Of a stretch of DNA of 6,752 nucleotides, positions 1 to 5,043 are shown piece by piece (the first letter of the stretch is position 1; the number at the start of each line of letters is the position of its first letter). Position numbers and translations under genes: made by a program. The notes below the pieces were generated by a model. That model did no database searches, had not been told where the DNA came from, and worked only from the letters and a program-made list of their open reading frames with translations. Origin of the DNA: UBA5500 sp023622465 (GTDB lineage: Bacteria; Bacillota; UBA994; UBA5500); the NCBI GenBank assembly GCA_023622465.1, contig JAMNZE010000132.1, forward strand, positions 1 to 6,752, given 5' to 3'.

Positions 1-2
1 GC

Positions 3-27
3 GTAGGGGCGCTCCGGGGGCGCGCCC
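3..27 (+). repeat. GTAGGGGC-headed palindromic repeat
   Basis: The unit starts with GTAGGGGC. GGGCGC (7-12) pairs with GCGCCC (22-27), and two further C-G pairs are possible inside a mismatch. It may be cut by the window edge. It shares its head and outer stem with the other units here but has its own inner stem sequence. Confidence 0.65.
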
Positions 28-78
28 GCACCTTTCCCCGTTGTAGGGTAAAACCGCAATCCGGTGTTGCCTTTAAGA

Positions 79-117
79 CGGGGTAAACCGGCGGGCCGAT
101 CACCCATCGGCCCCTAC
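79..117 (-). repeat. Palindromic repeat, long type with GGTTTACCCCG tail
   Basis: Read on the minus strand the unit is GTAGGGGCCGAT, a short loop, ATCGGCCCG, then a GGTTTACCCCG tail. It matches 3480-3518 (opposite orientation) at 36 of 39 positions. GGGCCGAT and ATCGGCCC form an 8-bp stem. It partly overlaps a 66-bp segment (81-146) bounded by 10-bp inverted ends. Confidence 0.8.
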
Positions 118-146
118 ACATATCCCCGCATTGGGGCGGTTTACCC
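81..146. repeat. 66-bp segment with 10-bp terminal inverted repeats
   Basis: GGGTAAACCG at 81-90 is the exact inverse of CGGTTTACCC at 137-146. Between them lie the rest of the 79-117 palindrome and a small hairpin, CCCC (124-127) with GGGG (133-136). A related GGGTAAAACCG lies at 46-56. The shape resembles a tiny MITE-like element, but no target-site duplication is evident and the arrangement may be chance stacking of repeats. Confidence 0.35.
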
Positions 147-179
147 ACATATCATACGTTTCCCAAAGGTGCATCGCAG

Positions 180-206
180 CGGGCCGACCAACGGGCGGCC
201 CCTACG
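180..206 (-). repeat. Palindromic repeat, 27-nt type
   Basis: Read on the minus strand, this unit begins CGTAGGGGCCGCCC and ends GGTCGGCCCG. It is identical over all 27 bases to 3572-3598, which lies in the opposite orientation. The stem is GGGCCG with CGGCCC, extended inward by CC/GG after one mismatch, around a GTT loop. Confidence 0.8.
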
Positions 207-337
207 AATATTTCTCCATTGCAGCATTTTGCCCATCGCCGCAACCGGACCGGACTTACCCCTTTTTCACCCTCTGGGCACCTCAGGCATAGAATGGTTT
301 ATCCGACTCATGCCTAACCAGAGGGGGGTTAAGAACC

Positions 338-1759
338 ATGCCTAAGCGTTTAGACCTGAGTAAACCGTTGCGGATTCACTTCATCGGTATCGGTGGCATC
401 AGCATGAGCGCGCTGGCGCTGATTCTACTGCAGCGCGGGTGGCAAGTTTCCGGTTCCGATCTCAAACAATCGGCCCAAACAGATAAGCTCATTCAACATG
501 GTGCCACCGTGTATATAGGCCATAATGCGGCCCACATAGAAGGGGCCAAATATGTGGTTTATACCTCGGCCATACCACCGGATAACGTAGAACTGGTAGC
601 AGCCCACAAAAACCAAATCCCCGTCTTTACTCGGGCCGAGCTGCTAGGGGCTTTAATGGCGGAAGCCAAATGCGGTATTGCCGTTGCCGGCTCCCACGGA
701 AAAACTACTACAACGGCCATGATCGGCCTTATGTTGACCCACGCCCGGCTGGAGCCCACCGTGCTGGTGGGGGGCGACCTGGAAGCGATCCATGGCAACG
801 TGAAAATTGGCAACGGTGGTTACCTGGTGGCCGAGGCCTGCGAGTATTACGATAACTTTCTCTTACTAAAGCCCCGTATTGGCGTAATTACCAATATCGA
901 CGCAGACCATCTAGACTATTTCGGCAACCTGGAGGGCGTCAAGCAAGCTTTCCGCCGCTTCGCCCAACTAATTCCTGCTTCCGGGCACCTGGTGGCTTTT
1001 AACGATGATGCCAATGTGCGCAATATTTTGCCAGGTTTAAAGTGCCAGGTAGTCACCTATGGACTCCATGAAGGAGCCGATTGGCAGGCGGTGAATATCG
1101 GGTTGCTTCCTGGCGGCAGTAACTTCGATGTACTCTACAAAGGCCGTCTGTTGACCAAAGTATCGTTAAGAGTTCCTGGCTTACATAACATCTTAAATGC
1201 GCTGGCGGCGATAGCCACCGGGCATATTGTGGGCTTAAGTATGGAAGATATCGTGGGCAGCTTCGCCTATTTTCAGGGTACCCACCGCCGTTTTGAACTA
1301 CAAGGCACCTATCATGGAGCTCTTATCTACGATGATTACGCTCACCATCCCAACGAAATTAAGGCCACCTTGGCCGCCGCCCGTACCTTCGCGCCCCAGC
1401 GCCTGATCAGCGTCTTCCAACCCCATACCTATACCCGCACCGAAGCCCTGCTGGAGGAATTTGCCGAGGCCTTTGCCGAAGCCGACCTGGTACTGTTGGT
1501 AGATATTTATGCGGCCCGGGAGCAAAACACTTCCGGCATCACTTCGGCCCACCTGGCCGACCAGATGCAAAAGAGACACCCGCAGGCCTACTACGCAGGG
1601 AGCATAAGAAATGCGGCCGCCTACCTGCGGCGCCGCTTGCGCAAGGGCGATTTGCTGCTCACCATGGGGGCCGGCGATGTTTATCGGGTGGCCCATCTGC
1701 TGCTGGGCAAAGAACCGGATGCGGAGCCCAAAGGACCCGCCTCCATCGCTCTTAATTAA
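338..1759 (+). CDS. murC: UDP-N-acetylmuramate--L-alanine ligase MurC
   Basis: Cytoplasmic Mur ligase that joins L-alanine to UDP-N-acetylmuramate using ATP, the first step in building the peptidoglycan stem peptide. The 473 residues fit the family. The N-terminal UDP-binding domain opens with a glycine-rich FIGIGGISMS (15-24). The central ATPase domain has the P-loop AGSHGKTTTT (117-126, Lys122), EACEYYDNF (166-174) and TNIDADHLDYF (185-195), followed by HNILNALAA (283-291). The C-terminal domain has DDYAHHP (332-338) and TMGAGDVYR (442-450). ATG 338 is preceded by GAGGGGGG (321-328) at good spacing, and the protein starts just before the nucleotide-binding strand as expected. No other mur or division gene is next to it in the window, although murC often sits in such a cluster. 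No terminator separates it from the T-box promoter that begins two bases after its stop. Confidence 0.97.
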   Translation: MPKRLDLSKPLRIHFIGIGGISMSALALILLQRGWQVSGSDLKQSAQTDKLIQHGATVYIGHNAAHIEGAKYVVYTSAIPPDNVELVAAHKNQIPVFTRAELLGALMAEAKCGIAVAGSHGKTTTTAMIGLMLTHARLEPTVLVGGDLEAIHGNVKIGNGGYLVAEACEYYDNFLLLKPRIGVITNIDADHLDYFGNLEGVKQAFRRFAQLIPASGHLVAFNDDANVRNILPGLKCQVVTYGLHEGADWQAVNIGLLPGGSNFDVLYKGRLLTKVSLRVPGLHNILNALAAIATGHIVGLSMEDIVGSFAYFQGTHRRFELQGTYHGALIYDDYAHHPNEIKATLAAARTFAPQRLISVFQPHTYTRTEALLEEFAEAFAEADLVLLVDIYAAREQNTSGITSAHLADQMQKRHPQAYYAGSIRNAAAYLRRRLRKGDLLLTMGAGDVYRVAHLLLGKEPDAEPKGPASIALN

Positions 1760-1760
1760 G

Positions 1761-1792
1761 TTGACAAACATCTGACAGAAATGTAGTATAAT
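1761..1792 (+). promoter_or_regulatory. Promoter of the aspS T-box transcript
   Basis: A perfect -35 TTGACA lies at 1761-1766, two bases after the murC stop. Two overlapping -10 choices exist: TAGTAT (1784-1789) with the ideal 17-bp spacer, or a perfect TATAAT (1787-1792) with a long 20-bp spacer. Either puts the start near 1796-1800, about 15 bases before Stem I of the leader. Confidence 0.7.
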
Positions 1793-1796
1793 AAAT

Positions 1797-2035
1797 CAAA
1801 TTGGCAATGACTTCGGAGAGTAGCTAGCCTGGGGGCAACCAGCGACCTAAGGGCGGTGAAAGCTTAGGGCACCCACCTAGTGAAGGACACCGAAGGAGCT
1901 GTCTGTGAATTAAGCAGACCGGGATTTCCCGTTAGCGAAAGCAAAGTCGGATGCTCCAGACGTGGGGCATCAACTAGGGTGGCACCGCGGGTAACCCCTC
2001 CTCGTCCCTAAGTACGAGAGAGGGGTATTTTGTTT
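1797..2035 (+). promoter_or_regulatory. T-box riboswitch leader, Asp (GAC) specifier
   Basis: Senses uncharged tRNA and lets transcription continue into aspS when the charged form is scarce. Stem I closes with CUUCGG (1811-1816) and CCGAAG (1890-1895). The AGUA (1819-1822) and GAA (1882-1884) loop-E parts flank a specifier loop whose codon is best read as GAC (1886-1888) followed by a purine, which means tRNA-Asp. The distal part has the usual AGCGACC and GGUGAAAGC. Further hairpins are 1901-1905/1915-1919 and 1920-1923/1928-1931. Stem III is 1950-1957 with 1964-1971. The T-box consensus AGGGTGGCACCGCGGGTAA is at 1976-1994, and its UGGC (1980-1983) would pair with a GCCA tRNA end. The antiterminator pairs 1976-1979 with 1996-1999 and 1984-1986 with 1990-1992, which excludes the terminator. 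The family call is very secure. The start is approximate. Confidence 0.96.
1994..2035 (+). terminator. T-box intrinsic terminator
   Basis: ACCCCTC (1994-2000) pairs with GAGGGGT (2020-2026), and CTCGT (2001-2005) pairs with ACGAG (2014-2018), with A2019 bulged and an 8-nt loop. ATTTTGTTT follows (2027-2035). It shares 1994-1999 with the antiterminator, so the two folds compete. Because murC has no terminator of its own, this hairpin probably also ends read-through transcripts from murC. Confidence 0.93.
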
Positions 2036-2042
2036 GGAGGTG
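2036..2042 (+). promoter_or_regulatory. aspS ribosome binding site deciding a TTG start
   Basis: GGAGGTG directly follows the terminator U-tract and sits 6-8 bases before an in-frame TTG at 2049. The earlier in-frame TTG 2034 lies inside the U-tract and overlaps this site, so it cannot be the start. A second Shine-Dalgarno-like AAGGAGAG (2057-2064) precedes an ATG at 2069 that is out of frame with aspS. Confidence 0.65.
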
Positions 2043-2048
2043 CTATTT

Positions 2049-3338
2049 TTGTTTACAAGGAGAGTTTTATGCAGCGAGTTGGCTGCCCATATCGGGCAGG
2101 AAGTGAGTTTAGCCGGTTGGTTGCAGCAGGTGCGCCAGGTGGGACGCCATTTGGCCTTCTGGATAGTGCGCGACCGCAGCGGTTGGGCCCAGGTGGTAGT
2201 CAGCGGCCAGTTGGCCCTCAATGCTCCACCTCTGGAGAGCGTGGTGGCCATCGGCGGGCAGGCAGTAGCCGGCAAATCGCAGCAGGGGTGCGAACTACAG
2301 GCCAACGCAGTGCAGGTGCTAGCCACCGCCGCTCCCTTACCCTTTGAGTTACACCAGGAGGAAATTAAGGCCGGCGACGAGCAGGTTTTCAACCACCGAG
2401 TCTTAAGCCTGCGCCACAGCCGCAACCAGGCCATCTTCCGCGTTAAAGCCACTGCTTTGCAAGCCTTCCGGGCCTATTTAAGAAGGGCCGGCTTCTTAGA
2501 AGTGCAAACCCCCAAAATTGTGGCCACCGGTACCGAAGGTGGCGCCGAATTATTTCCTGTACAATATTTCGACCGACCGGCCTACCTGGCCCAAAGCCCC
2601 CAGTTCTACAAACAAATGCTGGTGGCCGCCGGCTTTGAGCGGGTTTTCGAAGTCGGCCCAGTGTTTCGGGCCGAATCCCACGATACCTCACGCCACACCA
2701 ACGAATTCACCAGCTTAGACTTGGAGATGGGCTTCATAGACGATATAGAGGCCCTCATGGACTTAGAAACCCAGCTGTTACAGCATATATTTACTGCCGT
2801 GAAGGAGGAGTGCGCCCGCGAACTGGAGCTTTTAGGGGCCACCCTACCAGAGATTGGGGCCATTCCCCGCCTGCAGCTGGCGGAAGCCCAGAATATCTTG
2901 GAGCGGGAATATGGCCACCCATCGCCCCCGGGCAACCTAGATCCGGCCGGGGAGAAGCTGCTTTGCCAGTATGCACAGCAAGAATGGGGCCCCTTGGTAT
3001 TCATAACCGATTATCCGACGGCGGTGCGCCCCTTTTATGCCCGCCGGCATAGCCAGGCACCGGAGCTGACCCACTCCTTCGACCTGTTGTTCCGCGGTTT
3101 GGAAATTACCACGGGTGGCCTGCGCATCCATAGGCCAGAGGAATTGGTGCGAGCCCTCGAGGAACGGGGCTTGGAAGCGGAGGCCTACCAATTTTACTTC
3201 CAGGCCTTTACCCATGGGGCACCACCCCATGGGGGTTTTGCCATCGGTCTGGAACGCTTAACGGCCCGCATGCTGGAGCTGCCCAACGTGCGCCAAGCCA
3301 CCCTGTTCCCCAGGGATAGGCAAAGGTTGGTGCCGTAA
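2049..3338 (+). CDS. aspS: Aspartyl-tRNA synthetase, archaeal type (aspartate--tRNA(Asp/Asn) ligase)
   Basis: Class IIb cytoplasmic enzyme that attaches aspartate to tRNA. From TTG 2049 it has 429 residues, typical of the short archaeal-type AspRS and far below the roughly 590 of the usual bacterial form, because the GAD insertion domain is absent. The OB-fold anticodon domain covers about 1-100. In the catalytic domain are GTEGGAELF (161-169), the QSPQ segment (182-185), motif 2 with FRAE (207-210) and RHTNEF (215-220), RPFY (327-330), and motif 3 GFAIGLERL (397-405). The C-terminal LFPRDRQRL marks AspRS rather than AsnRS. Bacterial enzymes of this type often also charge tRNA-Asn, with GatCAB then amidating the product. 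In the OB fold the residue two after GW is Gln, neither the Trp nor the His I recall from discriminating and non-discriminating enzymes, so specificity cannot be called. No gat genes are in the window. The TTG start is inferred from the ribosome binding site and from RRVLCSEL aligning with known N-termini. Confidence 0.93.
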   Translation: MFTRRVLCSELAAHIGQEVSLAGWLQQVRQVGRHLAFWIVRDRSGWAQVVVSGQLALNAPPLESVVAIGGQAVAGKSQQGCELQANAVQVLATAAPLPFELHQEEIKAGDEQVFNHRVLSLRHSRNQAIFRVKATALQAFRAYLRRAGFLEVQTPKIVATGTEGGAELFPVQYFDRPAYLAQSPQFYKQMLVAAGFERVFEVGPVFRAESHDTSRHTNEFTSLDLEMGFIDDIEALMDLETQLLQHIFTAVKEECARELELLGATLPEIGAIPRLQLAEAQNILEREYGHPSPPGNLDPAGEKLLCQYAQQEWGPLVFITDYPTAVRPFYARRHSQAPELTHSFDLLFRGLEITTGGLRIHRPEELVRALEERGLEAEAYQFYFQAFTHGAPPHGGFAIGLERLTARMLELPNVRQATLFPRDRQRLVP

Positions 3339-3374
3339 TAAAAGGCCCAGGCATTGCCATCCAATGCCTGGGCC
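3339..3374 (-). terminator. Strong hairpin after aspS with its U-tract on the minus strand
   Basis: GGCCCAGGCATTG (3344-3356) pairs perfectly with CAATGCCTGGGCC (3362-3374) around a 5-base loop. On the plus strand GGGTGCGG follows, with no U-tract. On the minus strand the stem is followed by TTTTATTA. It is therefore a canonical intrinsic terminator for leftward transcription, such as read-through from the gene at 3765-4208. It may still help end or protect the aspS mRNA. Confidence 0.7.
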
Positions 3375-3402
3375 GGGTGCGGCGCATGGCTGCAATATAT
3401 CC

Positions 3403-3420
3403 GTAGGGGACACGTAGGCC
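3403..3420 (+). repeat. Degenerate GTAGGGG unit
   Basis: ATATATCC followed by GTAGGGG (3403-3409) repeats the AT-rich flank and head seen before other units (compare GATATCC at 3566-3572), but the GGCC stem is missing. It is probably a decayed or truncated copy. Confidence 0.35.
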
Positions 3421-3479
3421 ATCTACCGCAAGTCACAGGTATCTCTTAATAGTGGTTCATCCTGCGACCTGGAGAATTC

Positions 3480-3518
3480 GTAGGGGCCGATCGGTGATCG
3501 GCTCGTCGGTTTACCCCG
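3480..3518 (+). repeat. Palindromic repeat, long type with GGTTTACCCCG tail
   Basis: The head GTAGGGGC is followed by a 7-bp stem, GCCGATC (3486-3492) with GATCGGC (3496-3502), then a GGTTTACCCCG tail (3508-3518). It matches the inverse of 79-117 at 36 of 39 positions. Confidence 0.8.
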
Positions 3519-3571
3519 CGATTCATATGTACAGCAAAGATGTCGTGCAAAACCTGAATCTTAGAGATATC

Positions 3572-3598
3572 CGTAGGGGCCGCCCGTTGGTCGGCCCG
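3572..3598 (+). repeat. Palindromic repeat, 27-nt type
   Basis: All 27 bases match the inverse of 180-206. The core also matches 4419-4444 with one mismatch. The outer stem is GGGCCG with CGGCCC. Confidence 0.8.
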
Positions 3599-3664
3599 AA
3601 TAATTCCACACCTGTAGTCTGTAGTTTTTCCTAATTTATAGGCACAACCTTAGTCTAAGGCTCA

Positions 3665-3692
3665 GCGGGCGCTGCACCGCAGCGCCCCTACG
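3665..3692 (-). repeat. GTAGGGGC-headed palindromic repeat with 9-bp stem
   Basis: On the minus strand it reads CGTAGGGGCGCTGC, a GGT loop, then GCAGCGCCC. GGGCGCTGC (3667-3675) and GCAGCGCCC (3679-3687) pair perfectly. The flank GATATTTCGTAGGGG resembles those of other copies, although the inner stem is different. Confidence 0.75.
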
Positions 3693-3764
3693 AAATATCA
3701 AGGATGCGTACATAAGCCAAAAAAATAGATATTCGTTGGCTCAACCCACACAGGTCCCTGTCTA

Positions 3765-4208
3765 TCATTGGGTATTATTCCGTATCTGCCGCAGCCTATC
3801 CTCTAACCTCCACAGCGTACTTTCAATATAGGCCCGTTGGCGGTTAACATCGTCGCGCATGGAATTGATACGCGACTGTACCATAATGTCGGCCAAAAAA
3901 CCATCAAAGAAGTAGTCGGCAAACTTAAGAAAACCATCCATCTCTAAATTTATGTCCAGATGCATTTGCACATCCCTAAGTTCCCGGGCAAAGGTACGAC
4001 AGGCATCCTGGGCCTTGCGGATCTGCTGCTTTGCATCATTCAAGCGGGAATGCTTGGCCCAGGTGACAAACAGACCGCCGCCAAACATATCCCAGAGGCC
4101 CCAGTTGGAAGCCGAGTTGAGGGCTTTACTGACGCCGTCCAGATGATAAAGCACCTCTCGCCCGGCTTGTATGGCTTCCCGTAATTCGCGCTCTTCCGAG
4201 TAAGACAT
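3765..4208 (-). CDS. Conserved-looking hypothetical helical protein, 147 residues
   Basis: I do not know its function. The soluble, charged, mostly helical protein has no signal peptide and no clear membrane segment. Motifs are SNWGLWDMFGGG (34-45), KHSRLNDAK (52-60), a long polar helix (about 56-85), then FADYFFDG (96-103), VQSRI (110-114) and a C-terminal helix rich in Arg, Glu and Asp that could be a coiled coil. From memory, proteins with a similar NWG.WD..GGG...KHS..DA pattern recur unnamed in Firmicutes. I cannot check this here. ATG 4208 is preferred over GTG 4214 because AAGGGGGG lies seven bases before the ATG and only one before the GTG. It is a lone leftward gene between two repeat-rich gaps, so neighbours give no clue. 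A length of 147 residues with full-length helices argues against a spurious frame. Confidence 0.85.
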   Translation of the reverse strand: MSYSEERELREAIQAGREVLYHLDGVSKALNSASNWGLWDMFGGGLFVTWAKHSRLNDAKQQIRKAQDACRTFARELRDVQMHLDINLEMDGFLKFADYFFDGFLADIMVQSRINSMRDDVNRQRAYIESTLWRLEDRLRQIRNNTQ

Positions 4209-4347
4209 CTGCACGCCCCCCTTTTCTTTGTCGCTTACTAGTTTATACGAAAGTTATTCACAAAGGTTACCCTAGCGCCTCGCAAAACGTGTATTGGAAC
4301 ATTAAGCAGCTCACAGGCGGCACCTGCCAGGTGTAGGCAAAATTCAA

Positions 4348-4376
4348 CGGGCGCGCCATCGGGGCACCCCTATATG
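4348..4376 (-). repeat. Degenerate palindromic repeat
   Basis: On the minus strand it reads ATATAGGGGTGCC, a loop, then GGCGCGCCC. The GTAGGGGC head has become ATAGGGGT and the stem is imperfect (about six pairs, one of them G-U). It looks like an older copy of the same family. Confidence 0.5.
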
Positions 4377-4418
4377 AATGTTTCAAAATGCAGACACACC
4401 TACCGTTCCGGGCCATCT

Positions 4419-4444
4419 GTAGGGGCCGCCCGGTGGTCGGCCCG
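4419..4444 (+). repeat. Palindromic repeat, 27-nt type
   Basis: It differs from the core of 3572-3598 at one position (CCCGG for CCCGT). The single change is in the loop, so the GGGCCG/CGGCCC stem is intact. Confidence 0.75.
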
Positions 4445-4609
4445 CCTTGAAGGTCCAGGAAGAACCCGGTTTGCACCTTCATAAAAAATACCAGAATAAC
4501 TAGGGCAACACCAGCCATAATAGGAATGGAGTCGCCGCTAGGGGTGTTATACTTATAACCGGTGCCTACAAAGCATCGGTATAGACTACACCTAAGCTAG
4601 CGGAGACTT

Positions 4610-4640
4610 GTAAGGGCGCACCGTCGGGTGCGCCCTCTTT
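4610..4640. terminator. Hairpin after nifU, probably a repeat unit serving as terminator
   Basis: GGGCGCACC (4614-4622) and GGTGCGCCC (4627-4635) form a perfect 9-bp stem with a GTCG loop, seven bases past the nifU stop. Its GTAAGGGCGC start resembles the palindromic repeat family. On the minus strand it is followed by TTACAAG, a poor U-tract. On the plus strand TCTTTCTTACTCTTT follows. The position suggests it ends the leftward operon, but the U-rich side faces the other way. Confidence 0.5.
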
Positions 4641-4641
4641 C

Positions 4642-5043
4642 TTACTCTTTGCTATTTTGACGTTGGCGATAATCATTAATGGCAGCCTTCAAAGCATCGG
4701 CGGCCAGGTTAGAGCAATGCATCTTAACCGGTGGCAGTCCGTCTAGGGCTTCGGCCACATCCTTGTTGGTGATGTTCATCGACTCCTCGAGAGTCATTCC
4801 CTTAACCATCTCGGTTATAATGCTGGAGGTGGCCACGGCGGCACCGCAACCGAAGGTCTGGAAACGAATATCGCCAATGCGCTCCGTGTCCCCATCCTTA
4901 TCTACCTTAATGTAAATACGCATTATATCACCACAGGTGATGTTGCCTACTTCGCCTACTCCATCCGCATTATCCAGAGTACCCATATTGCGGGGGTTAG
5001 AAAAGTGGTCGATTACTTTTTGGCTGTATAAAGAAGCGCTCAT
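4642..5043 (-). CDS. nifU: Fe-S cluster assembly scaffold, NifU/IscU (clostridial type)
   Basis: Cytoplasmic scaffold on which iron-sulfur clusters are assembled from sulfur delivered by the cysteine desulfurase. The 133 residues match the short IscU-like form, without the extra C-terminal domain of the NifU of nitrogen fixers. The three cluster cysteines are present: Cys37 in TCGD with Asp39, Cys66 in TFGCGAAVATSS, and Cys110 in KMHCSNLA. The LPPVK motif (103-107), used in other bacteria to bind the HscA chaperone, is intact although no hsc genes are here. The ATG directly abuts the desulfurase stop (TAAATG). Its Shine-Dalgarno GGGAGGAGG lies inside the end of the upstream gene, so translation is probably coupled. 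The gene mnmA, a frequent next neighbour in Clostridia, is not present. Confidence 0.96.
   Translation of the reverse strand: MSASLYSQKVIDHFSNPRNMGTLDNADGVGEVGNITCGDIMRIYIKVDKDGDTERIGDIRFQTFGCGAAVATSSIITEMVKGMTLEESMNITNKDVAEALDGLPPVKMHCSNLAADALKAAINDYRQRQNSKE

Larger units (their letters stand above)
1..337. other. Non-coding, repeat-rich region upstream of murC
   Basis: I see no credible gene here. An open frame at 64-345 runs through several palindromic repeats, has no ribosome binding site and is low-complexity in character. The stretch holds three GTAGGGGC-type palindromes (3-27, 79-117, 180-206) and several copies of GGGTAAACC or its complement (46-55, 81-89, 138-146). A weak -10-like TAGAAT lies at 290-295 without a convincing -35, so the murC promoter is not assigned. 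It may lie in this stretch or upstream of the window. Confidence 0.7.
3339..3764. other. Non-coding, repeat-rich gap between aspS and the unknown leftward gene
   Basis: No credible gene is seen. A short frame at 3452-3634 crosses two repeats and has no ribosome binding site. The gap holds a 13-bp hairpin (3344-3374), a degenerate GTAGGGG unit near 3403, three good palindromic repeats (3480-3518, 3572-3598, 3665-3692) and a 13-bp palindrome CCTTAGTCTAAGG (3648-3660). The convergent gene to the right has no obvious hairpin directly after its stop. Confidence 0.7.
4215..4641. other. Non-coding, repeat-rich gap between nifU and the unknown gene
   Basis: This gap has no gene with a supported start. 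It holds a small hairpin CACCTGCCAGGTG (4321-4333), a degenerate palindromic repeat (4348-4376), a good repeat (4419-4444) and the nifU-proximal hairpin (4610-4636). A leftward frame from about 4518 begins with a hydrophobic run but lacks a ribosome binding site and runs into the repeats. The region just right of 4208 should carry the unknown gene's promoter, but I see no convincing boxes. Confidence 0.65.

Noticed and set aside
64..345. 93-codon frame ahead of murC
   Set aside because: It consists mostly of palindromic repeats read through, lacks a ribosome binding site and overlaps the murC start. Its Pro/Arg/Gly-rich content is what the repeats encode in any frame.
1298..1771. 157-codon frame antisense to murC
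   Set aside because: It is a shadow of the murC coding frame, without a start signal or recognisable domain.
1885..1888. GGA (Gly) as the T-box specifier
   Set aside because: In the stem alignment the codon is followed by one purine before the CCGAAG helix. This gives GAC, which also matches the downstream gene.
1970..2452. 160-codon frame antisense to the T-box and aspS
   Set aside because: It overlaps a certain riboswitch and the certain aspS frame and shows a Trp/Thr/Cys-rich shadow composition.
3452..3634. 60-codon plus-strand frame in the gap after aspS
   Set aside because: It crosses two palindromic repeats, has no Shine-Dalgarno and shows no protein-like pattern.
3..4444. CRISPR array suggested by several short repeats
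   Set aside because: Spacing is irregular, orientation is mixed, copies differ in the stem, genes lie between them and no cas genes are present.
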